Assembly: GCF_021134715.1 (NCBI RefSeq)
Contig: NC_060017.1
Span: 3,720,001 to 3,784,000 of the forward strand
DNA length: 64,000 bases
Origin: Daphnia pulex
Taxonomy: Eukaryota; Arthropoda; Branchiopoda; Diplostraca; Daphniidae
Reading direction: 5' to 3'
Position 1 is the stretch's first letter, and each line of letters opens with the position of its first letter. The notes under the pieces are model-generated. The model was not told where the DNA came from. It ran no database searches and saw only the letters and a list, made by a program, of their open reading frames with translations. Both the position numbers and the translations under genes were made by a program. Shown here piece by piece: positions 22,693 to 35,322 of the stretch.

Positions 22693-23493
22693 ATGCTTTT
22701 ACTACAAGTTTTAACTTTTTGGGTGACTTTAACAAGTAGTTATGGGTTAATTTATTTGTACCCAAATAATTCGATTGCGAAGCATTACTGCGGAAGCAGT
22801 TTGTCCGGAGCACTGTTTTCCGCATGCAAGAAGAGCGGCTTCGTTGCACACTTTTCTCCTCGATCCGAATTCAATCGTAAGTTAATGTTGGTTTTGTATA
22901 ACTCGATACAATTCGTTGATAACATCAGCCATTCTCATTAACACCTCATTTCAGGAAGTACGAGAGGAATAATTGACGAATGTTGCATGAATCCGTGTTC
23001 AAATGACCAATTGATCCAGTACTGCCAAAAAAAATTTGCCAGAATTTCTATATCTAAAAAAAGGTGCGCATCGTGCAGAAAAACTAATGCAAACGCAACA
23101 AAGTAAACTATAATAACCATTGAAAACTATAATCACAGGAAGCGATCTCAGCATTTCATAGAAACCAACAAGGTTTCAAAAAGTAAGAGAAGCCCAACCT
23201 GTACATGCAGATCCAGAGTAAATTCAGCACGATTTTCCAAGGTTTTTAAAGCTATAACATTTCTTAAATTTAGTTTAGTTTTGTTATTTCTATTTTTGTT
23301 TTACTAGAAAACAAAGAGAAATAATAATCGTATTACGAAAGCTCACCAGAGAAAAAAACAGTTGATGCGCTCCTCAACAGCAAATCCAAATATGGGGACG
23401 TCATCAACCGAAAGCCAAGTTGTCGCGGAAGCTCAGTACATTGATGATTGGACTGGAGACGAAGACGGACTGTTTTTCATTACTCCGCGCTAG
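22693..23493 (+). CDS. Insulin/IGF-like peptide precursor with long basic C-terminal domain
   Basis: Exons are 22693-22876, 22955-23102, 23139-23217 and 23308-23493, in phase, for 198 aa. A signal peptide (LLLQVLTFWVTLTSSYG) precedes a B-chain core, HYCGSSLSGALFSAC. The A chain begins GIIDECCMNPCSNDQ and ends LIQYC. Together these give the six cysteines in insulin-superfamily spacing. The connecting segment is only about 20 residues and carries single Arg sites (SPR, STR) rather than clear dibasic pairs. About 100 residues follow the A chain: a Lys/Arg-rich stretch with CASC and CTC pairs, then an acidic end (DDWTGDEDG). Short C domain plus long C-terminal extension is the layout described for arthropod IGF-type peptides. 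Exons 3 and 4 rest on splice signals and phase, so the tail is less certain than the hormone core. Confidence 0.85.
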
Positions 23494-23979
23494 AGAAAGA
23501 TGATCTTAAGAGCCTTAGAAAATGGCTATTTTACTAGTAATTCAGTCGACATTAAAGCAGACTTACACTTTGTTAAAGGGTGTACATGCATGTACATGTA
23601 CAACAACTTAAAAAAACTTACATAGCGATTATTTGAATACACTAGAAATTTTGTCGGCTTCCATCAATGTTTCACTTAAAATGCCACCAGTGCTTTAAAT
23701 CTTAAAAAGAAAAAAGATAAAAAAAGGACAAGAGCACCACTAGAACCTTGTAAAAATAATGCAGTCATGATATCCATGAAAAAGCATGTAGATTGTAGAA
23801 TGCTATGCCTTTTATTTTTCTAAGGTTAATAAAGAAACAGCTTTAGGATGGAAGGAGTTTGGAATGCACTACTGATTCAAGTTAACCTCGCCACTTGTCG
23901 CGTATATTCTACTAGGCCTAAAACGAAATTGAAACAGTAAAAATATTAATAACACGACATAAATTTTGGAATGACAATG
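23494..23979. other. Intergenic between insulin-like gene and myosin VI
   Basis: Convergent 3' ends of the two genes. Contains an alternating GTACATG repeat/palindrome around 23580-23602. No gene seen. Confidence 0.5.
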
Positions 23980-26900
23980 TTATTTAGCTGGCGTAATTGC
24001 GGCCTTGCGGTTACGATCAGCTGGCCGTACGTAAGTTGCACCTCCAGCCTTTTCCCACTCGCGAACGAATTCATGCTCAAGAATTTCTGCTCCCCTTTTA
24101 CGAGTTAATCCTGTCTCATCCAAACTTAACTCACACATTTGCATATCATCAAGCCCAGCTACCAATAATACTGGAGGCTTATCTGGATGCAATTCCATTT
24201 GCCTTGCAATCCATTGGCCATCAAAATGGGCATACCAATAACCCTTTTTATCAGCAGGTGCACTACTATCTGCATTTGGTTTGACAAACGGAATGCGGAA
24301 AAAGCGCTGTGCATCAGAAGGAACCATCACCGATGTACGGGGTCGCAACACGGGTTTGCTAGCAGCATCCAACACCTTCGGGTGAAATAACAAAAGCGTG
24401 TGGTCGTTAAAAGAGGTAAAAATGAGTTATTGTTTGCTTTTTTCTTTAATTACCGCTTGGGGCACTCTTTGATTTTCATCCATCACTGCAGTCCTTTTCT
24501 TGTTACGGGCTTTCCAAGCGTGATAAACCTTTAAGCGACGGTGAAACTCTTCCCGGCAAGCCTATATGTAATTAAGAAATGTGGGAGATGTAATCGAGAA
24601 ATTTTGTTTGGAAGGATTGGGAGCATTACCTCAAGCAACTCAATATCGCAAGAAGTATTGATAGTATCACGCAGTTCAGAATACTTCCATTTCGAGAGGT
24701 CATACTTTTTGCCAGCATACGCAGCTCTTTGCAGCATGACAACATCTGAACGACGTAGCTGACTGCTAAGATCAGCATCATCCACTTGTCCATTGGTCTC
24801 TTGCGCAAGGCGAAGAGCCAGCTCGTGATCACGTCGTTCTTGTTCCAATTGCTCCAACAGACGAGTCTGGTTAACCCCATTACGCTCCAACTCGGCTTGC
24901 AACTGTTCGGCAGCACGACGATCATCTTCTTCTTGTCGTTTACGAGTTTCCTCTTCAGCTTTACGCTTAATTTCCATTTCTGCTCGTTTTCTCCGGTTAT
25001 CTTCTTCTTCCAAACGCCGTTTTTCTTCCTCCTCTTTCCGCCGACGTTCTCGAGCCATCTCTTCTTGAATTTTCCGCAATTTTTCTTGTTCTTCAGCCGA
25101 CTTTTGCTGTTCAACTTTAGCTTTCAGAGTCTTCATGAGGTCATCAGCCTGGTGCTCCAGTCTAACGACGACCATATTTATTTCTTTTTCAGCGATTCGT
25201 TCGTTCTCTTTAAACGAGCGGGCAGCATTTTCCATATCTGCTTGCAATTTCTGCATTTGCTGCACTGAACTTTGTTTATCCTTCAACATATGAACAATTT
25301 TCTCCGATTGTTTGACAGATTGTTGAAGGGCTCGTACTTGACGCAGCCCCACAATTCTAGGACGGTACTTTTTACGAGCCAAATGCATTCGCACCGTTTT
25401 CTGTATGATGATCAATTGTTGGGCTCGGTATAGAATTTTATTCTTCAGCTTAATGACGCTGAGAGCGCACCACTGAGCTTTTTTCCAACGAGATTTAAGT
25501 AGCCATTGTCTAACTAGATTGACCAATTGACGCAAATGATCCGAGTCAGAGCGCATGAGTGTATCGAACTCGGAAAATTTCCCGGGACGGAAAAATACCT
25601 TCGTCAAACCAAATTTGAAATCATGGTCGTTCAAATTCAGTGCTATATAAATGCGAAAAATAGATATAAAAAACTACAGAATATAACTATTATTTAAGAA
25701 AATGAATTTACCTTGAAAAAGAGACCTGCAGAAGAGACGTGGATCAAGGCGTGCAAGTTGAGGTGGTAATATCGATTTATAGATATTGTATAAATCAACA
25801 AATGGTGCTCTCGATGGATAACCCTGTTGCATGAGTTCTAAAACAGACGTCATTCCCGAACACTGAAGTTGCGAGAGGATCTGACCCCCTTCGAAAAGAT
25901 GATCAACCATTTTGAGATTGGGTTTGACGCAACGAATGAAATTTGTTCCGGTGCTGCGTAGTTTTTCCATCAACTCATTGAGTTGCATTCGAAACTTGGA
26001 GCCGACGCTAATGAAAGACAACTTTCCTTTCCATTGTTGGGAGCTGTTGCTTGTAGAGGCCACAAACAAACCTGCAAAATACGTTAAATTTTCCAATTTA
26101 ATAACGATAGAACTACAATTCAAATGTGGATATTTCCAAAAATAATCACTTTTGAGAAAAGGGTTGTGGCTCTCCTGGATGATGCACTCGAGGGAAGCGT
26201 GAAGGGCATCATTATTTTTTTCAATGAACTTGGCCGTCTGGTAGCAAACAGCTCCGGCAAAATGACGGATCAAAAATCCTTCGTCATCGCGAATTTCCCG
26301 GTGGTCCCGCAATTTAGATTTTCGTGGCAGAGCTAAACGGAAGTGGTTAGGGTTGGCCGAGTGAACGGTGGAAGTGAAATGCGTATGGTTCGATTTAGGC
26401 AACTTTGATTCTTCATCCAGGAGATAAAATATTCCGCTGGTGCGGGCCTCAATCAGATCGATGCAATCCTGATTATCTACGTACACGATTTTTTTAACAC
26501 CTAAACCCTCCTTATCATACAAAAGTTGTTCCTCCTTCAAGATTCGCTCGTTGAAAAACTGTTGTAGTTTTTCATTGCAGTAATTGATGCAAAATTGTTC
26601 AAAACTGTTGACGGTGAAATACTCGAAGCCGGCAATATCTAGTACACCGACATAGTGCATGGATGACTGGAATGGAATGCTTTGGTTGATCCGATGGACG
26701 ATATAGTCAAATAGGCGGCTATAAATAGCTTTTGCTAAAGCATCACGGGCATTGCTGGCTTCGAAAACCTAAACGAAGTTAGCACATGTGTTCAGTACAC
26801 GGAATGAATACTCAAAATATCGAGGCATGAATACCTTCAGTGGAACCATGATGACAGTACCCTTTATGCCTCCTTTACTTGGCTGCATTACTCGGGAAAG

Positions 26901-28425
26901 TAGGGCATGATGGAGTTCTTCTGGATCCACACCGATCAAAGCCGAGGCGTTTCGTAATGCTTCATGGCTGGATTTCGCTATTTGACAACCACCACGGGCA
27001 TCTTCAGCATTGTCTTCGAATGTTATATTTCCAAGATGCAGAATTGCGGCTACGGCAGAATAAATAGCAAGTTTCTCATCGTCCGACATCCCTAAATTAC
27101 TCAATGCTTTGTCAGTTTGCTTGAAGTCGTTGGCATCGTCCAGCAATGGATCGTTTAACGATCCTCGGCTTCGATGCTCTTTACTCTTCCTGAATATTAC
27201 AAATTATCAATAGGAAATTTTATACACTTATTTAGAAAAATGACAACTATTACCTATTAGGATCTATTGAGCTATCGGAACCCTTTGAAAGAAAATACTG
27301 GGTACACCTAATTTAATGTGGTTAATAACGATAAAAATTTAATTGAATAAAGCTATTAATTGTGGCATACCCTTGAGAAAGGTAGTGAAAGTGGTCAGGG
27401 CTACGCAACTGGAGTTGTCCCTTGAGCTTTTCAGAAGCGCCAGCACACAGTTGATAAAAAAAGTGATAGTTGCGCTCTTCTTTGCTTTGTGTCACAATAC
27501 GCGACTTCTCAAGTAAGTAATGAGATATAAAGCCACCAGCGATGGTATATTTGGATGTAAAATGGATTTCAATAAATTTTCCAAAACGACTGCTGTTGTT
27601 GTTTCGCGTAGTTTTAGCATTTCCAAAAGCTTCCAAAAGTGGATTAGCTGTGTATTAAAAAAAAACGTTATCGTTATCCTAGGTTTAATGGCCACTTTAA
27701 ATCAAATCAACGATCAAGATTCAAGATCTATAATTTTTTACCGTCAAGAATTTGTTGTTCAATAGGTCCAGCTGACAGCCCCCCTGATTCACAAAGATAC
27801 CTAAGGATATACTTGGTTGATTCAGTTTTTCCAGCTCCAGATTCTCCCGACACCACAATGGACTGGGATTGTTTTAATACTCTCATATCCCTAAAAGCTT
27901 TGTCAACTGCATACATAAAATAATAAAAAAATAAGTAAAGTATTATTTGTTAGCATTACTGATGAACTATTTACCAACAGCAAACACATGTGGAGGCAAT
28001 GTTCCAAGTGATTTCCCTTGGTATTTCTTGATAGCATCTTTGCTATAGAGCCCCTTGATTTCAAAGTAGGGATTCACTGCAATCAGAATGTTAGCCACAT
28101 AAGTGTAAATTTGATCTCTCTTGTAGCGTAATGCAACATTGTTGAGAAAAGTGGCTTCATTTAGAAACATCAAAGAACCTATGAAATACAAGTTATGATG
28201 ATTATTAAAATTTCATGGTGAATCAACAATAAAAATATTACAATTGTCATCAACATCTTTGTTGTCGTCTTCTCCTGCAGGATACACACGATCATATGGA
28301 CACCTAATCTCCTTCAATCCTTGTTCGATAGGCAGGACAGTTATTGCTTCACTTCCCAAATCTACTATTTTGCCCAATATGAAACCTCTGTGAACATCAG
28401 GAACCCACACTTTTTGGTTATCCAT
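23980..28425 (-). CDS. MYO6: Unconventional myosin VI (minus-end-directed actin motor)
   Basis: Eleven coding exons: 28425-28242, 28178-27975, 27906-27742, 27647-27371, 27307-27254, 27189-26835, 26768-26150, 26071-25712, 25642-24630, 24561-24454 and 24375-23980. The product is 1244 aa (fly about 1250). The motor domain begins with [19 protein letters not shown]. It has the P-loop [11 protein letters not shown], switch-[10 protein letters not shown] and the actin-binding region [19 protein letters not shown]. After the converter comes an IQ-like [15 protein letters not shown], then a charged Glu/Arg/Lys helix (about residues 800-1000). The cargo-binding end contains [20 protein letters not shown]. 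Myosin VI walks to actin minus ends and works in endocytosis, Golgi organisation and cell migration. Confidence 0.97.
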
Positions 28426-30450
28426 CTGAAAAACACAAAAAAACACAAACAGCAGATCAATTAATAAAAAATTCACAACATTGAACCTTGACTGTCAAAT
28501 TTTCAAAAACATTTTCAAGCCATAGCGCTCAACGCGCTTCAATGTTGGGGTTTCATTTGTCAACCACTAGACTGCTATAGCCGACAAAAGCGACAGGTTA
28601 CCAGGCCACATAATTGAATAACGAGCCTTTGTGTTCCTGTAAATATTTTCGTACCATCACTTTTGGTGTTACCGGCGCATTTTCGGGCGCGGAAGACGAT
28701 TCTTGTATCTTACAACCTTTTGCTGCCATACTAAAGTTTGTTTGGTACAATTTCGATTCGCATTTGCACAAGTGTCAGCTTGAAGTCTCAAACTCCAAAT
28801 GGCAGAATGACTGCCACAGACAAAAAGCAGAGCAGACGATGATGGAAACGTCATCAAATAGGACCTGTCTATCTAGAGTTTCTAGACTGCCAGAAACCAG
28901 TTAACAGTAATCCAGTTTACAACAGTAACAAAGGACAGTAGCAGGTAGCAACAAGGTTGCAACTTTAAATTAATAATTTCAACCCTTACACTTCTTCGTG
29001 CATCAGAATGTAAATAAATAGGAAAAAAACCTCGAATAAGGAAATCAGGAAAATCGCTACAAAAAATCCCCATTAAGACAATAACGGAAAATACTTTGGA
29101 TTATTAGAGATAAAGCAGGAGAATAGGGTTGTCGAACGTTACTCAGATATGTACATATGAAACAAGATATGAAATAAGACCGAACGATCATTTATCGTGC
29201 TAGAATAATCTGACATTGCATTATAACCATAGCCATCTGCTAATGCTATTTCGTCGCAGCAGTTAACTATAAATAAGACATTTAATTCTTGAATTTCTAA
29301 TGACACAAAAGACATGTGTACAACAGGAGAAAGATATTCGGAAACGGGATAAAAAAATAGTTGAAGATTCCGGTGAAAAACCTCAAGGTTGTTCACCCGC
29401 TACGAGCGCATGCACAACCAACAGCAGATGGTCGAATGATCATCCTCGTCTTAGCCCACAAAAACCCCTCGGATTCGTTCACATCGCCGTTGCCGCTGGA
29501 TGCTTTCTGAAAAAAGGTGAAAATCCAGTCAAAGAATTTCGAACACGAAGAGAACTGTTATTATCAGCAGCAGCTCTGGTCTGCTGTGCAAGTGCTATAG
29601 CGCAAGGGATATGCCGTGTGGGTTTTGTTTGTTCCAACTTTTCTATCCGTGTGAAATGAATTTCCAACTAGCGCAATAAACTGGCCAGCCCCACCAAACG
29701 GAAACGCTAATGATTGATAAAAGGAAGTGGGAAATAGTTGAAACAGAAACCAAAGCACAACGAAATAAGAACGAACAAAAGCAAAGAGGGGGAGGGCCAA
29801 AAAGAAGTACAACAAGCGCTTCAATTTGAGGGCAGATGATTTACACTTGGCCAGTCAACCGCTTCGATACACCAGTCGGACCGATCTTCCAGGGCTAGTT
29901 TTTTTTTAAGGCCAAACTACCTCATACAAAAGCACGAAGTTAAAGAGAACGGGAAAAAAACGAATCCCGGAGAAAGTTTTTCTTTTTTTTCCCGGGAAAA
30001 TTTACAAGAACATAAACATGTCGTTGCGGTGATCTCCCATGGGTCATTCAACCATTATCATGTAGTATGAAAATAACTTAAAAAATACTTCTATCTTAAA
30101 TCTCAAACTATTTGAAAAGTCATAAAATCCAAGTGAAGTCATGTTTAAAAAAAAAGCAATATTTGTTTAGATTACGTTAAACGACACACTCAGTCAGGGA
30201 TTATTTAAAGATATGATGCCTGTTAGATTTCCTAAAATAATGCCATGAAAATGGACGAAGGAAAGGAGGGGGCTCAGGATGGCAGGAAGTACTAACCTTT
30301 CATTTTTCTTTCTCACCTAACTTCCCTCGGCAAACATATGACGGATTGTATTACACATAAGTTCTTTGTGTTAAAAAATAGGCCATTTGTCAGCGTAGCG
30401 CTCGACTGTTTTTGATAAATTAATTTCGATAAGAAACGGAATTTCGGTCC
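28426..30450. other. Upstream of myosin VI; no firm gene
   Basis: Should contain the myosin VI promoter and any untranslated exons. Overlapping frames on both strands at 29300-29830 (longest 119 codons) have no recognisable domain. Short homopolymer tracts lie near 29900 and 29975. Confidence 0.4.
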
Positions 30451-30471
30451 TTTTTTTGCATCATTGACTGA

Positions 30472-30529
30472 TGACGTCAACCCAATTTCAGTTGACTCTT
30501 AATTAAGTTATCGCGTCAATATGACGTCG
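30472..30529. promoter_or_regulatory. Paired CRE-like sites
   Basis: A perfect TGACGTCA palindrome at 30472-30479 and a near match TGACGTCG at 30522-30529, 50 bp apart. These are CREB/ATF-type binding sites. The target promoter is not identified; possible 5' exons on the minus strand lie on both sides. Confidence 0.4.
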
Positions 30530-31020
30530 TGACGGAACGGATAAGTAACCTTTCGTAAATTAATTAAAAGAAATGGTACCTTTGATGTATATAAGTCCTC
30601 TGGGCTCTGGCTGCCTGTGATGTTGCCACCAAGGCGACGGAATGCGATCGCAGGATTTAGGACTGCTGAGTACAGATGGCAAGGGGCGAATAATTGATAG
30701 GGAAGTATAGTACAGCAAATAGGTATAGCGCTACACACCTGTCTTTGGCTCGGATTATGATTGGCCCGTGCGTGTTACGTACACAGAAATTATCTTTGAA
30801 AAAAAAGCAGACTCCCTCTAGTGACCGTTCCAAACAACTCTCATATTCGAAAAATACTAAAAATCAAAGGCCATCTTTAGCTCGATAACAGCAGTGTAAA
30901 GTAATGAAAAAAATGCCAAAATTTCTGCCAAGCCCATTTTATTCACCTGTCTGGCTTCAACCATACTTTTTATTAATTTGACATAAAAAACCACACTTTC
31001 TCGAATCAAATAAATCAACT

Positions 31021-31212
31021 CACACGCCTTGTTTCAGTTTTTAGTAAAGGAACAACAGCACTTTTTTGCATACTGCTTCCCGATTGGCTAACGTCTTCTA
31101 TATATACCAACATGGGATTATAACATCTAAAAATGCAACTGCAGAGCTTCTCCAGACAGCTAGCTATGGTGACCGAAATGGGTACAGAACAGCGTGAACA
31201 TAGTATTGACAA
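31021..31212 (-). CDS. Possible Cys-rich first coding exon, unrecognised
   Basis: A 65-codon minus-strand frame (MSILCSRCSVPIS, then LEKLCSCIFRCYNPM) whose 3' end coincides with a GTGTGAGT donor-like site. The clustered cysteines are reminiscent of a palmitoylated segment, but there is no match I can name. A second frame at 30738-30600, ending at a GTACCA donor-like site, could be a later exon. Both may be chance. Confidence 0.2.
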
Positions 31213-32201
31213 AGAAACCCTGTTTGGCTATGTAAAGTAAGCAGAAATGTACGTAGCGTAAATTTTTGCAAAACTTTCTGCCGAATCTTGTCACATTCTT
31301 ATTTTTAGATTTTTTCTCCTATAAGAAAAATTGTACAACTATTTTTTTTAAACTTTACTGTTTAATAGCATTTAAAAATGTTACGACTCATAAAAATGTT
31401 TAAAAAATATCTAAATTTATTTTGCATCTAAAGCAGTAAGTAAGCTATCAACACTTCAATAAGTGTCACGTTATACTATAACGGTCTGGGAGTAGATCCT
31501 AAAAAATACAATCATAAATTGATTGTAATATTAAAGGCTTCGGTGTTGCTGGTTTCAGGTTCAAGAGAACGGTAATTCAAATTTATGAAAAGATTCACCT
31601 TTTGATCGACAAGAGGGAAAGTACCGTGGGAAAATGGCCCGTTATCATTTTGGAAATGTATTTCTTTTTTTCCCCTTTCGTTGTTTCCTAATGTTTTTTT
31701 ATTAAAGAATAACCAATGCGCATAATTAATATTTAGCCGTTCGTAACTGCGTAACTCCAGGCGCTCCAGGAGAAGCCAGAGTGAAAATTTTACTAATCCG
31801 CGCACCGCGCGTCATGTGGTTTTCCAATTAAGTGTTTTGCATACATAAGGAATCGATGTATGAGTTTTTGCTTGCTCCCTTGGACAGCATAGATAGTCGA
31901 AGAGTAGCACCCGCAAATCAGATATTTAGACTCAAGATGGATAATAAAAAGTGTTCCAACTTATAGCAGAAAACAGGTTTATTTAAAATTGCAAAGGGGG
32001 TAAACATGATGTGGGAGAGGGCTCATTTAATTGAATTGTTTCAACCAACAACTTATAAATACTGATTACGAAAAAACAGGGAATGTAGATAAACAAGGTA
32101 ACATAATTAAACGTAGCGATAAAGAATGAACAAGGGAAAAACCGATACCGTAAAAAATAACCCAATAGGAAAAAAAGGGGAAATAATAAGTTATCTGTAA
32201 T
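31213..32201. other. Intergenic, downstream of PDXDC1
   Basis: AT-rich; no supported gene. The PDXDC1 3' UTR lies at the right end. Confidence 0.45.
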
Positions 32202-35200
32202 TCACTCAACAGGTGCGTTTTTAGTCTCTTCACTTTCAACAAAAGGCGTTTCTTGGTTACTACTTAGAGCTTCAGAAGCCTCTTCTACTACTTCAGAAGC
32301 CTCTTCTACTACTACAGAAGCCTCTTCTTTTACTAAAGAGTGAATCGTAACTTCACTTTTTTCTATTCGGCCATTTTGCAAATTTAAACATCGTCCCTTA
32401 ACAGACGTTTTCTGGGGTGGCGAGAAATAGTTGACAAGAGATCCTACTACTGGAATGTGTCTTAATAAACCTTCCTGCCAGAGCTTTTCTTCCGTTTCTC
32501 GTTGCAGCTCAGCTTGTGCTTCTTCTATACCTTTACGAATCATGACTGCCATAGTTTCTAGTGCCAAAGTTGATGCTTCAAGATCAAGACCGGTTTGACG
32601 CACTAGATTGGCTAAAGCTTCTACATCTGTGATGGCCACAACCATTCCAAAACGTACGCAAGACAGGCCATCTCTTCCTTCACCTGGAAATTAAATTTTT
32701 GTCTCGTCGATTAGCCAATAAATCTGCAACGCATTCAGGGCACTTTTACCTAAAGAAAAAGCAGAGTCCGTTTCCTTCAACTTAGCAACCAGCTCTCGAT
32801 TTATCCGGTTAATTTCCTCCTTGCCTTGATCAGGTAATTGCTCCATATTATCCGATCGCCAAGCAGCAGGCAAATATCTTGAGATAAGAAACCACTATTA
32901 TTATTAAAAATGTCTTTAAAATATTAAATGAATATGAACTTTGCTTACCTTACTCCTCCAAGCCCAGCCCAACCAGGTAATTCGACAAGCTGAAGTTCTC
33001 CGCCGCTGACTTCAATGATTTTGTTAAGAGTTTTTTTGTGTTCTACTGTCGCATTTAAAATTTCCTTAAAAACAAAAAATAATTAATTTAGTTTATCACA
33101 TCCAGAATTAATTTAAAAAAAAACGCGTACCAGTTGCTGGTCAAGACTTTCTAGGAATTTTGCTAAAGTTTCTATGGAGGGAAATGACTTGCAATCGTAA
33201 GGCGAAAAGCGAAGCGCATATCCACTCTCATCAACATCGATAATGTCCATGTGAATCTCTTCACAGGCTCGTTCTAGTACTTGAACAAGCTGTGTATGCA
33301 AAAGACAAAAATGTATTTAGTTTTGTTAAAGGATCTCAACAAACTATTGGTATAATTACCCATAGGTTCAAATCATCTAGCAAATTCCCGGGGCATTCTC
33401 CAATTTCTTTGGAGCTTGGGCGATACTGGAACACTACAACTGGTACAACACAATCCATCAAAGCCTATGCAACGGACAAAATATATAACATAGCACAATT
33501 TGTTAGATGAAACTTGTATTTTACTCACCGCAGGCTTCGTTTTTTCGCGACCGGCAAGTTCTTCATCGTCATGAATGTTCATCGTATCTGATTCTGAAGA
33601 CGTATCACTATTTTCAGGCAAATCACTCAATTCTTCCACCGTCTCTGTTTTAGTTGCTTCCACTCCCTCATCGTCATCATTACTATTCGCAGTTACAGTT
33701 GCTGGGGCATTTCCTAAATCATCTGATAGAACTTCTTTTGATTCCACACTTACTTGCATTTTGATACTCTTTGGTATATGGCTCTACAAAAATGATCATC
33801 AAAAAGTTAGATGAAAGGAAAAAAATTATGGAGCACTATGAATAGAACGCACCATAATCAGGATATTCGGAATTGTGATCAAGTGATTAATTAACAGTTT
33901 ACTAAGTTCAACCGCCGTCCGAAAACGATTACTAATGGTTGACGAATCTAAACTCTGAAAATTCAAAGTATAAAGTTAAAAATTGGTTGTTATCACCTGC
34001 ATAGAGTTTGGATACCTGAAGTGCAAACCACAGAGGAACCACACTGAAAGGTGAGCAGTGAGACGGGGTCAAATAGACAGCTCTTTGCAAAGCTATTTCG
34101 CAATGACGATACATTGTCTTTAAACACAGTTCAGAGAAAGATTAAAAGAGTATTTAATAAGCAGTTGATAAAACAATCATACCACAAATGGTAGGCTTGG
34201 AACACCCAGTAATTGCTTCAAGTCCAAGTGCAAACTATCAGCTATTTGAAGGTTCTAATTTAAATAAGTTATTATTAAGGCAGCAAATAATCTGAATATA
34301 TAATCTTTATTTTACCTTTTTAGGCTGATCATGAAGGCTGAGGTGATTTATTAAATGACCCTCCAAATGAAGCCAAGCATTAAAGCGCTGAGCAAGATGG
34401 GAAATAGCTACCAAGTTGTCAACTTGGCCAGAGTGGTGTGACCCACAAGAAGCAATTATCATCAAAGGAACTCTTTTAGCAGCAAAATCTTCAAGCAATG
34501 ATTTTTCCATTTTTGTGAGATGATCAGCACCATGCATTTTCATAACCTTAACAGAGCTAGTTGGAAATCCCAGCTTTTTACATATCACACTCCCCAGAGA
34601 TGGAATACACAATGGGCTAATGTATATGGTGGGTGGGCAGGAGTACAATGCTTCATATCCTTGTGTGCTGAAACAAATAAAAAAAAACATGCCATAAATT
34701 CAGCTTATAAAATTCTTATTCTAAAATAACACATTCATAATTTTTAAATACATAAAATTACACAAACAAAAAGAAAATAGTGGATATATGATACCTATAC
34801 TTAGGATAAAGATTCAAAAGCTGCATTTGAATTAATGGCATAATTGCTGCAGTTGCTTCTTCATGAGCATAACAGATTCCATCTGAAACTCTAATTAAAT
34901 AATTGAATTTTGAAATTTGATATGCAAAAAATCTACAATAAAAATGACTGAAAACAATAAACAAATTACCGAAGCAAGTCTAGTAGTTGAAAGCAACAGT
35001 GTTGCAAAAGTTTGGTGACTATGATTTCTTTTCCTGATGGAACTGCAAAATCTAGATACCCAGCCAACGAATAGGAACCAAGAACTCCTTTTGTCAGACC
35101 ATCAAGGCCATCAAGGATCTTTTCACCTTGCAAATACTCGGCGATAATTTCTCGAAACTTTGTAAGCACTTCGTTATCCTTTTTTAACAAAGTGGAAGGG

Positions 35201-35322
35201 GTATCGATGTCTTCAGATTCTAATACAGGTTCTAAAGTTGGTTCTTTGATTTTGTCCACGTCTTCTTTTTCACCAGTATCCAATAATTCCACTGACGAAT
35301 CAAATATTTCTTCCATGTCCAT
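32202..35322 (-). CDS. PDXDC1: PDXDC1-like pyridoxal-dependent decarboxylase domain protein
   Basis: Twelve exons with consistent phases: 35322-34970, 34890-34795, 34667-34316, 34254-34183, 34117-34016, 33954-33853, 33783-33529, 33464-33360, 33289-33131, 33064-32949, 32877-32750 and 32683-32202. The product is 773 aa (human about 788). The N-terminal half is a group II PLP decarboxylase fold (SYSLAGYLDF, YISPLCIPSLG, LHLEGHLINHLSLHDQ). The C-terminal third has the family-specific MIRKGIEEAQAELQRETEEK and IPVVGSLVNYFSPPQK. Human PDXDC1 is linked to lipid metabolism but has no proven reaction. Exon 7 is an acidic Ser/Glu-rich insert (DDDEGVEATKTETVEEL). The tail ends in an EEAS(V/E)VVEEASE tandem repeat encoded by a short DNA repeat near 32270-32335. 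Confidence 0.93.

Noticed and set aside
24786-25268. Plus-strand Phe/Leu-rich frame opposite myosin VI, and a 162-codon minus-strand frame in another phase
   Set aside because: Both are shadows of the Glu/Lys/Arg-rich helical region of myosin VI.
29300-29830. Overlapping frames of up to 119 codons on both strands upstream of myosin VI
   Set aside because: No domain, no splice context and equally open opposite strand; probably chance.
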